16,144 nucleotides of DNA. Source: Funneliformis mosseae (taxonomy: Eukaryota > Glomeromycota > Glomeromycetes > Glomerales > Glomeraceae). The notes beneath the pieces were generated by a model, which was not told where the DNA came from, did not search any database, and saw nothing but the letters and a program-made list of their open reading frames with translations. Location of the stretch: positions 1 through 16,144 of the forward strand of contig CAJVPP010002143.1 of NCBI GenBank assembly GCA_910592005.1, in the 5' to 3' direction. Made by a program: the position numbers and the translations under genes. This document shows, in pieces, positions 9,101 to 16,144 of the stretch; within the stretch, counting starts at the first letter, position 1, and each line of letters begins with the position of its first letter.

Positions 9101-10106
9101 CAAAGAGAAAACAAAAGAGATGAAATGGATATAAATGAAGAAAGTGAAGATTTATTTTTAAATGAATGTAAGAAACAACTTTCTTTTATTGATATGGTTG
9201 AAATCAAAATTTCAAATAATATAATTAGCACAGGTTACTATATTTTATTACATAATTTAAAACTTTTTTTTTAGAAAAATCTAACAATTTTTTTTAGATT
9301 TCGATGATGTAATATTTGCTATCAAAAATGGAATTGATTTTCAAGAAATAATTTATCAACGAGAAAAGCATAATACTTATACTTCTCGTAATATTGAACA
9401 GACAATCAAGATAAATAATATAAGGATAATCAATTTAATTTCAATTAATTCTAATCAAGCAAATCATATTGTTTCATTTTTTACTAAAAATAAAAATACT
9501 GGAATGCATTTTATTAAACAGCGAGAAAAAGATGGAAAAATGAATAAAAATTTATAAGTCAATCTATTGCTAATCTTTATGAAAATGAATAATCAAATAA
9601 ATGACAAAAAATTTTACCTAGTAATTAAAATTTAAGTAAGTTTAAATTAAAAATTATTTTATATTAATATTTATTAAAATTTTAATTTTTTTAATTTAAT
9701 TATATTATAGTTAAAAATATAGGATTTATGAATATTAATTCTGATAATCCTCTTAATAAATAAGATTATGTTATAGCTTATTATAGAATGCAACTTTGTA
9801 TTAGATAAGTAATTTCTAATTTTTATGAAGCATATGGATATCATTCTTATAATCAGAAACTAATAATTGATATTAAAAATATATTGTATTTAACTCTTAA
9901 GGTTTTTACTCCTATTCGTAATATTTTTTTCAGCTGAAATAAAAGAAGATTATGTTTTAATTACACATTAATGTCTAAAAAATGTTTTTTATCATTTAGG
10001 TATATAGGATATATAAATCTTTAATAATACTCTTTAATTATTAAGTAAAGCAAAAACTTGTTATGATTTTTTTAAAAAAGAAGAAATAATTTATATAATT
10101 ACATAA
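6195..10106 (+). pseudogene. Transposase-like gene of the 4.8-kb transposon, eight exons, multiply broken
   Basis: Joining GT-AG exons gives a protein of very roughly 1,100 residues. An acidic leader precedes FGKTRRIKVIAKKLFPDLFP. A Cys-rich segment follows (IDCDCNCVHS, then ICNNCLSLKC), a possible zinc site. Next come NLKYTEEFKNFFVILGTYNP, then NNTKLKPRLQYS, VSLPKFPSVIIALLPNLGSD, SSDSAQVKFN, a DPKYEKN segment and AISGARVLILNHF. Near 8520-8630 lies WIYGSEACEHFF followed by NADFNFTELLEMVPKI. A charged C-terminal region ends near the TAA at 10104. The series SD-x-A, DPK-x(2)-K and SEACEHFF recalls the second Asp, DPxH-x(2)-K and final Glu segments of P/THAP9 transposases, but that is analogy. 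Stops occur throughout, mostly where CGA, CAA, CAG or Trp codons are expected, with frameshifts near 7025, 7955, 9550 and 9935. The start codon is unclear, and 6195 is only where coding character begins. It may also match a multicopy Glomeromycotina family of unknown function. Confidence 0.75.
6664..9710 (+). other. Intron series of the transposase-like gene
   Basis: Introns read directly from donor, acceptor and phase are 6664-6742 (GTAAGT), 7223-7290 (GTATGG), 8218-8280 (GTATGT), 8706-8771 (GTAGGT), 9234-9297 (GTTACT) and 9636-9710 (GTAAGT). All end in AG. A further intron lies at about 7585-7654. Its acceptor TTAG is intact, but its donor reads AAATAAG, lacking the GT. Lengths are 63-79 bp for the six read in full, and the joins preserve the protein phase. 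This regular spacing shows the gene was once spliced and translated. Confidence 0.7.
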
Positions 10107-10289
10107 AACTAATGTAATGATTAAATATTAAAGAGATTTAATAAAAATTATTTTGATTTTATATAAACTTAGATCTGAAATTGTATATTTTATAGTAAAA
10201 TTTGAACTTATATGATGATTTTGTATAAAGCTTTTAATAAAATTAAGTGTATAGAGTTATATTAAAATTTTGAGTCTAGATCTGAGTTA

Positions 10290-10311
10290 TATATATATTC
10301 TTCAGGGTCCT
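10290..10311 (-). repeat. Right terminal inverted repeat of the 4.8-kb transposon
   Basis: Read on the minus strand it begins AGGACCCTGAAG. The GGGTCC patch stands out against the AT-rich surroundings, which makes a chance match with the left end unlikely. Confidence 0.8.
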
Positions 10312-10319
10312 ACTATAAT
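10312..10319. repeat. Right 8-bp target-site duplication (ACTATAAT)
   Basis: An exact copy of 5469-5476. Confidence 0.75.
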
Positions 10320-12555
10320 AGTGAATTATAAAGCAAAGAAAATTTTAGAATGTTTGAAATAGTAGCATATTTTTTTTTATAATTACAAAAAATAAAAAAG
10401 TTTATTTTTAAGTTATCTTGTTTAATTATGAAAAAGTAAATCCATTTATAAATATTTTAACATATTGTTTTTGAAAAATTTTTTTAAAATTATTTTATTT
10501 AATAGATCTGTTTAGATATTCTAACATATTTAAATATAATTATTTCTAAAAAAACTTTTTTATTAAAAAAAAATAGTAAATAAAAGAATATCTTAAAATA
10601 TTTAAAATTGTGAAAATTTATTTCTTATGATTACAAAATAAATAAAAGAAAAATTATTTAACTTAAATTATTAAAGTTTACTAGATCTATTTTATTTAAA
10701 TTTATTTATTGTTTCTAAAAAAATTTTTTTAAATTGTATATTATTAATACCAATAATTAAATCTTTTAAAAAAGAATAATATTATATATTATAATTATAA
10801 ATTATAAAGTAAAAGAAGGTTTTAAAATATTTAATATGAATATAAAATAAAAGGGGATTTATTTTTAAAATTTAATGATGAAAAGGTAAATTTATTACGA
10901 ATATTTTAATAAATTTATGAAAAAATATATTATAATTAAGAAATTTATTTGTTATATTTTTTTTTCATTTATCAATTATTTCTAAAAAAGAAATTTTTTT
11001 TAAATTATATAATATTAATATTAATGATACAATACTGCATATTATAATTATAAATAATATTTTGAAAAGTTTCTATTTTTAGATATTTTGACTTATTTTT
11101 TTTAAAAAAATTTTATTTTTTAAGTTATATATTATTAATACTAATAATATAATATTACATACTATTATTGTAATAATTGAAAATTTTAGATAGATTTAAT
11201 TGGTAGATTGAAAAGTCAATTTTATTGTCATGTAGATCTTTAGGAAGACATCTTATTTATTTTATTGTTATTAATCAATTATATAAATCCTTAGATGTTA
11301 ATTTTATTACTTTAATAAATATGTAGATCATAAATGTTTATTTAGTTGCCTGCAGATCTGGCAATTTAATTTCCTTTAAATATTTTTAGTTTAGTTTATT
11401 TAATTATTTAATATGTATAAATATCTTTATATTTTTAATAAGTTTTATTACCTTTTTGATAAAGGTAATTAACAGAATGTTAATCTTTTAAGTATTGAAC
11501 TTATATATTATATTAATAAAGGAGTATAATTAACTAAGTATAAAACTTATTCTTTGTAAACTTTTTAAAACTGTTATAAATAATTCATGATCCATTACAT
11601 TCATGCAAATCCTTTTAATTATTATTAGTATACCTATTATATAATATTGTATTGATTCATTGTATTGACTTAGAATCTCTAAAGCGTAATCTCTAAAATA
11701 TCTTTGAGCTAGCTTTATATTTATTTTGTATTTATTTCACGTATTTTATATTAGAAATATTCTTAGACATTATTGTGAATCCTTATTTGTAATTCTTTGA
11801 GTAATTATCTTAATTTTATTTATCCTTTTAAGATTTAATTTAAAGTTACGAAACTATCATAATACTATAAAATAATATTTATTTTAATGTATATATTTAT
11901 AAAGTGAGACTTTTAAAAATATTTATAATAGAAATCGTAGATAGATTTATCATTGTGTAAATTTCTTTTTTAGTTAACAGTTCAATAAAATCTTTATATA
12001 ATTTTTTAAGATAAATTACTAGTTTTAAAATTATAATATAACTTATATTACAAAATATTTATATTTAAATTATTATGAATTTCTGCTGTAAGTTATATTT
12101 CTTTTATAAAATGAACAATTATATTTTAGAATTTATATTTAAGTTATTATTTAAAACTTCTATATATATTTATAAAAATTTTCTTTTAAAATATTTATTA
12201 TATATTTGCTATATAAAATATAAGTTTATATACTTTTTTTTTTTATTAAAACTTTTTAACTACTATTTCTTTATTTCATTTTTTTTTAAAATAATAATAA
12301 TAATTTTTTTAGTCAGTTGATTCTAAATAAGATTGTTAGATGAAACTTGGAAGTTTTACAATTCGTCTAAATGAAAAAAGGTAAAATTTATTAAAATCTT
12401 ATTAAAAAATCTGTGAATTTCTAGAAAAAGTAAAATTATATCAAAGTTTAAAAAATATAAAACTATATTAAAATCTTAGTAAAAAATTAGCAAAACTATA
12501 GTTTAAATATTTTATTAAATCTGAAATGAGTTTAGACAAGTATCCTTAGTTCTGA
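10320..12555. other. AT-rich non-coding stretch with diverged repeats
   Basis: I see no coding signal. A phrase close to TATATTATTAATACTAATAA recurs near 10736, 10998 and 11126. A phrase resembling TTTCTAAAAAAA followed by T-runs recurs near 10545, 10710 and 10978. About 10400-10463 resembles 10855-10918. These look like old, decayed duplications, but in sequence this AT-rich the alignment is uncertain. Confidence 0.4.
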
Positions 12556-12815
12556 ATATAAAATAAATAAGTTTTATTAAATATTGGTAATATTTTGATA
12601 TAAAAAGATTGAGAATAAAATATTATTTACATTTCAAATATTAAATTATATTTTAAAGAGAATTTTTACAAATAGGATGAGTTTTATTAAGTTTTAATTT
12701 ACTTTTAACGATATTTTAATATAAAAGATTATTTTTGTATTTTTACAAAATTATATATACATTCTGAAAATTTCAGTTTTAAATCTTATTTTAAAGATTT
12801 CTACAATAAATTGTA
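12556..12815. repeat. Diverged tandem duplication, period about 120-135 bp
   Basis: In copy 1, TTTTATTAAATATTGG is followed by ATATTTTGATATAAAAAGAT and, further on, by TATATTTTAAAGA and TTTTTACAAAT. Copy 2 has the same order: TTTTATTAAGTTTT, ATATTTTAATATAAAAGAT, CTTATTTTAAAGAT and TTCTACAATAA. Spacing between matching blocks is about 112-137 bp. Confidence 0.5.
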
Positions 12816-12835
12816 ATGGTAATAGATAATATATA

Positions 12836-13560
12836 TTAGGATATGATACTGAAGAAAAATTAGCATATTTAAGAAAGACCTACTAGTATTATCATATAAA
12901 TATATTTATTTAATTATCATTATTTTGCCATTTTAGTAATAGGTAATCTGAATATTATTAAGAAAAAGGATACTATTTAGGCTATTAAAGTATGATAGAA
13001 CTATTTCATATTTCACAAATAAAAATTATTTTTATTTATAAAAGAAATCTCATTAGTGATATAATGGTATAACTATATTTAAAGGATGATCTTCTTATTT
13101 TCAGTTTTTTATATAAAATATTTTTAATTGTGTTTATTTTTTTTCAAATAATATAGAAGATGATTAAATTAATAATCTAAAGATTTTTATAAATGAATTA
13201 TATTAGTATAAATAATAGGTATTGGGACATAATACTAAAAAAATGCTAGAAAGACATATTGGTATTATAGTATATTTACTTAGTTATTATTATCTTATCA
13301 TTTTAGTAGTAGATGGTTCAAATATTATTATGAGAAAGAATTCCATTCAGACTGTTAAAAAATAATAGGATTATATTATATTTTACAAATTAAATTATTT
13401 TTATTTAAAATCATAAGAGGGATCTTATTGATAACGTGATAATATAGCTATATTTGAAGGAATTTACTATTTTTAGTTTCTTTTATATAAAATATTTCTA
13501 ATTATATTTGCTTTCTTTTTCAGATAATAGAAAATGATGAATTAATAAGATAATATAATA
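12836..13560. repeat. Diverged tandem duplication, period about 370-375 bp
   Basis: Copy 1 spans about 12836-13209 and copy 2 about 13210-13560. Matching landmarks occur in the same order. TTTTAGTAATAGGTAA (12931) pairs with TTTTAGTAGTAGATGG (13301). AATATTATTA occurs in both. TTTTTATATAAAATATTTTTA pairs with TTTTATATAAAATATTTCTA, and AGAAGATGATTAAATT with GAAAATGATGAATT. Neither copy has a usable ORF. The copies differ substantially, so the duplication is old. Confidence 0.7.
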
Positions 13561-13638
13561 ATTATTAGATTAAAAGTATATCATCTACTATCTAATATAA
13601 TATTTGATAGCAGAAATTCTTAAAAAATAGGGTTATGC

Positions 13639-13655
13639 TTGCACTTTAAGTGCAA
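13639..13655. repeat. Short near-perfect palindrome TTGCACTTTAAGTGCAA
   Basis: Two 8-bp arms (TTGCACTT and AAGTGCAA) surround a single central base. It sits just upstream of the foldback element. It could be a binding site for a dimeric protein, but no function can be read from it. Confidence 0.5.
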
Positions 13656-13743
13656 TTATTTGGTAAAATTATAAATAAGCTTTTATGTCATAAAATGTGT
13701 GATTATTAATAAAGTTACATATGGATAATGCTCTGAATGATTT

Positions 13744-13791
13744 GATTCAGTTCAGATTATAGGCCAATTTGAAACTGAACTGAACTGAATC
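13744..13791. repeat. 12-bp perfect inverted repeat in the left flank
   Basis: GATTCAGTTCAG (13744-13755) faces CTGAACTGAATC (13780-13791), with a 24-bp loop. Confidence 0.85.
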
Positions 13792-13804
13792 ATAAACTGG
13801 TAAA

Positions 13805-13863
13805 AATCTGAACTAAACTGAAAATTTTAGATTAATCTGAAATTTTGGATCATTTAGAATGAT
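13805..13863 (+). repeat. Left inverted arm enclosing the array (59 bp)
   Basis: It starts AATCTGAACTAAACTG, passes through GATTAATCTGAAATTTT and ends TTTAGAATGAT. It matches the complement of 14496-14554 at about 52 of 59 positions by eye. Six of the seven differences are transitions. Confidence 0.85.
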
Positions 13864-14509
13864 AATTTAATCGTTCTAATTGAAGGATTTTTTTATCATT
13901 CTAATTGAAGGATTTTTTTATCGTTCATTTGGAATGATAATTTAATCATTCCAATTGAAGGATTTTTTTATCGTTTATTTGGAACGATAATCAATCGTTC
14001 TAAATGAACGATTCTTTATCATTCATTTAAAATGATAATTTAATTATTCTAATCGAACGATTCTTTATCATTCATTTGGAATAATAACTTTAATTATTTC
14101 AATGAATGATTTTCTTATTGTTCATTTAGAATGATAATTTCAATCATTCCAAATGAACGATTTTCTTATTGTTCATTTGGAATGATAACTTCAATCATTC
14201 CAAATAAATGATTCTTTTATCATTCATTTGAAACGATGATTTGATCATTTTAATTGAATGATTTTCTTATCGTTTGTTTGAAATGATAACTTCAATCATT
14301 CTAATTGAATGATTTTCTTATCGTTCGTTTGGAATGATAACTTTAATCATTCCAAATAAACGATTCTTTTATCGTTTATTTGAAATAATAATTTAATCGT
14401 TCTAATTGAATGATTCTTTTATCATTCATTTGGAATGATAATTTCATCATTCCAATCGAATGATCCTTTTATTGTTCATTTAGAACGATAATTTCATCAT
14501 TCTAAACGA
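13856..14509. repeat. Tandem array of a 50-bp unit built of two ~25-bp palindromes (about 13 copies)
   Basis: Units begin at the GGAATGATAA-like motif at 13856, 13931, 13981, 14029, 14078, 14128, 14179, 14230, 14280, 14331, 14382, 14432 and 14482. Spacing is 48-51 bp after the first unit. Each unit is a palindrome of the type GGAATGAT, 4-8 bases, ATCATTCC. It is followed by a second one of the type AAATGAACGAT, 5-8 bases, ATCGTTCATTT. The first interval (75 bp) holds an extra half unit. Because each unit is self-complementary, either strand could fold into a string of hairpins. There is no coding potential and no unique spacers. Confidence 0.92.
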
Positions 14510-14554
14510 TCTGAAATTTCGGATTAATCCAAAATTTTCAGTTCTGTTCAGATT
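14496..14554 (-). repeat. Right inverted arm enclosing the array (59 bp)
   Basis: Read on the minus strand from 14554 it starts AATCTGAACAGAACTG, then GGATTAATCCGAAATTT, then GATCGTTTAGAATGAT. The TTCGGATTAATCC core is itself almost a perfect palindrome. Confidence 0.85.
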
Positions 14555-14690
14555 TTTTTCAGTTCGAATTAGATTTATAATCTGAAAAAAATCTGAACTG
14601 AACTGAAAATTTTCAGATTGAAATTTTTGCAATCTAAAACTGAACTGAAGTTGATCCAAACTGAAAATTTTTGGATTAATCCGAACTATT
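14555..14690. repeat. Right flank of the foldback element with direct and inverted CTGAACTGAACTG motifs
   Basis: A direct copy of the left-arm tip, AATCTGAACTGAACTGAAAA, lies at 14590-14609. Inverted pieces lie nearby, including TTTTCAGATT. The flank ends with GGATTAATCCGAAC at 14673-14686. The mixture of orientations allows several alternative hairpins. Confidence 0.7.
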
Positions 14691-14697
14691 TGGAGCT

Positions 14698-15769
14698 TTA
14701 CATATAGACTTTTGGCTTAAAATAATTAATTACTATATGCTTAGTATAAAATATATGTAATTTAGATTTAGTAGTCTGGTATCTTTTACTAAACACTTAG
14801 AATAAAATTTATATAATTTGAATTCAAATGATTATTTTCTCTTTTCTTTTTGCTTAGTAGAAATACTAAAATGTATTTTATGATTTTTATTATAGAATTT
14901 TATTAAGGAAAAAGAATTTTAAAAGAATGATCTAATTTATAATTTATCAAAGTGGTAATAGTTTTAAGTAATAGGTTGAGTATATTAGTTAGTATAATAT
15001 AAAATTATGACTAATAAAATAAATAAAATTGTTAACTTTTTGTAAATCATAAATTTTTTTGTATCAGAAAAAATGTAAGTTAATAAATTGCTTATGTAAA
15101 TAATAAATTTTTTAAAAAACAGGTTATAGGTTATTATTATATAAATTAATTAATGCCTTTTCTTTTTTCTTTATTATTAATTAAAAATTACAAATATTAT
15201 GTATTGTATTTTTAATAATAAATTACAGACAATATGAATAATTAAAAAAAAAGTTTTTATAAATTGATTTTTCTAAATGATTATATATTAAATAATAAAA
15301 AATTTAAGTAATTGATTGCAATTAAACTTTAAAATTTCATTATGATAAATAAAAATATAAAACCAAATTTTTGAAAACATTTAATTATATTGATAAAAAG
15401 AAGTTTAATTTTTATTAATTAAATTGATTTTTCTAATTTAATTTTTAATAGATTTTTTAAATAACGAATTAAAAAAAATAAATATAAAAAAAAATCGGGA
15501 TATTAATTAATCTATTATTTAAATTTAAATTTTTTTTTAAATAATTTTTTTAAAATTTGTTTTTCTGTCATCATTGATATTATACTAATGCCTCACACTT
15601 GCATGTCTCCAATATACTGTAATGTGACAGTGAGATTTATTATACCATCGCTGACTTCAGCGACAAAGTTAATTAATCTGAAATATTTACGTATATTTTA
15701 GGAAATACAAGTGCCTACTCGTAAAAACCTAAAGATGGATTCTTAATTTCATTAACTAATTGTAGCTTA
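14698..15769. other. AT-rich non-coding stretch, changing composition near 15570
   Basis: I see no gene here. From about 15570 the sequence becomes less AT-rich and contains a hairpin TCGCTGA-CT-TCAGCGA (15648-15663). The change in composition suggests a different origin from the preceding 4 kb. Confidence 0.5.
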
Positions 15770-15940
15770 TTACACTATGTCAATTAAGATTTCACAAGTC
15801 GCATAGGGAAGAACTTCATATATTTCATTTGGATCTTTATAATTTATAGGATTTATACAACCGGGTAACGAATATTTTAACCGGTTATTAACAGTTAAGA
15901 TTTTAGGCCAGTTCCAACCTCTATTATAAATTATTAACAT
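15770..15940 (-). pseudogene. 56-codon ORF, possible kinase activation-loop fragment
   Basis: An ATG-initiated ORF (ATG at 15940-15938, TAA at 15772-15770). It starts MLIIYNRGWNWPKILTVNN and contains PINYKDPNEIYEVLPYATCE. The segment NEIYEVLPYATCEIL resembles the stretch between activation loop and APE motif in Glomeromycotina kinases (typically YGVLPY, then A-P-E and a hydrophobic pair), with the proline replaced by Cys. The N-terminal half does not look like a kinase. Downstream frames contain stops. It could be a kinase relic, an unrelated small gene or chance. The local base composition is richer in G+C than the surroundings, which favours former coding sequence. Confidence 0.35.
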
Positions 15941-16144
15941 TAAACTTGTAATTTAAAATTTGCAAAATAAAATAAAAAATTCGATCCAGCAGCAGCTCAT
16001 AAACTTACTTTATTTCAATTATTTCTGTTTTTTTTAATAAATAAAATTTTTTCTTTTTATTATATTGTTACACATACGACAGTTAATTAATCACATGTTT
16101 CATGCAATCTAGTTTAAATTATTTAATTTTTTATGTAAATTAAC
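15941..16144. other. AT-rich end of window, no recognisable feature
   Basis: I see nothing beyond homopolymer runs and a short less-AT-rich patch near 15985-16000. Confidence 0.5.

Larger units (their letters stand above)
5477..10311 (+). mobile_element. 4.8-kb DNA transposon with inverted ends and an 8-bp target duplication
   Basis: The left end reads AGGATTCTGAAGAATATATA from 5477. The right end, read on the minus strand from 10311, starts AGGACCCTGAAG and continues AATATATATA. The first 22 positions match at 20, both differences being transitions, and weaker similarity continues inward. Directly outside both ends is the identical octamer ACTATAAT (5469-5476 and 10312-10319), a target-site duplication. 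A long multi-exon transposase-like pseudogene fills 6195-10106 on the plus strand. Eight-bp duplications are typical of the hAT, P and Merlin superfamilies. The protein motifs lean towards P/THAP9-like, but this is not proven from sequence reading alone. The element is inactive because its gene is broken. Confidence 0.8.
13726..14697. mobile_element. Foldback/MITE-like element holding a palindromic satellite array
   Basis: It is a nested structure. The outer parts are rich in CTGAACTGAACTG and its complement. Inside is a pair of inverted arms (13805-13863 and 14496-14554). At the centre is an array of about 13 units of 50 bp (13856-14509). A near-direct repeat TTACATATGGA (13715-13725) and TTACATATAGA (14698-14708) flanks it and could be an imperfect 11-bp target duplication. 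The ends begin and finish with GCTC and GAGC a few bases inside. There is no ORF. The palindromic architecture is directly visible; the status as a transposed unit is inference. Confidence 0.55.

Noticed and set aside
6195..10106. Alternative genetic code explaining the in-frame stops
   Set aside because: TAA, TAG and TGA all occur and replace several different residues, and true frameshifts are also present, so decay explains it better than reassignment.
12075..12320. 81-codon Phe/Ile/Tyr-rich ORF
   Set aside because: The composition is exactly what random AT-rich DNA gives; there is no motif, no conserved-looking segment and no exon structure. It could be mistaken for a membrane protein.
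13856..14509. CRISPR array
   Set aside because: The regular spacing is superficially similar, but there are no unique spacers: the whole 50-bp period is repeated and palindromic. The genome is also eukaryotic.
1..16144. tRNA, rRNA or other structured RNA genes
   Set aside because: I saw no cloverleaf-like or conserved rRNA segments by eye; a covariance-model scan would be needed to exclude divergent ones.

Overview
The window looks like nuclear DNA of an arbuscular mycorrhizal fungus (Glomeromycotina, Rhizophagus-like). It is extremely AT-rich, it carries short GT-AG introns of about 60-150 bp, and its kinase belongs to the expanded tyrosine-kinase-like type I associate with these genomes. 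No database search was possible, so the assignment rests on recognising protein families and on genome style. I see no intact conventional gene: every coding region found is truncated or carries stops and frameshifts.

Layout. 1-1892, minus strand: a decayed kinase gene whose kinase domain is followed by a linker and a helical domain resembling the MLKL/HeLo four-helix bundle; the 5' end is cut off at 1892 and the 3' end runs off the window. 1893-1991: an unidentified plus-strand coding scrap abutting that break. 2360-4250: a complete but dead pogo/Tigger-like DNA transposon (Tc1/mariner superfamily) with imperfect terminal inverted repeats, TA target duplications and a minus-strand DDE transposase pseudogene. 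4253-5468: AT-rich sequence without recognisable content. 5477-10311: a second, larger DNA transposon of 4,835 bp with imperfect inverted ends and an exact 8-bp target duplication (ACTATAAT). It holds an eight-exon plus-strand transposase-like pseudogene with a Cys-rich N-terminal part and P/THAP9-reminiscent motifs.

10320-13725: very AT-rich non-coding DNA containing diverged repeats, including a roughly 370-bp tandem duplication and a roughly 120-135-bp one. 13726-14697: a striking foldback element, in which an array of about 13 copies of a 50-bp unit, each made of two ~25-bp palindromes, is enclosed by inverted arms of about 59 bp. 14698-16144: AT-rich sequence, then a compositionally different patch (about 15,570-15,960) with a 56-codon minus-strand ORF that may be a kinase fragment.

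The genes do not form a pathway. The window is best read as a transposon-rich accessory region with one degenerate member of a signalling gene family. Its most interesting parts are the TIR/8-bp-TSD transposon and the CpG-containing palindromic satellite.
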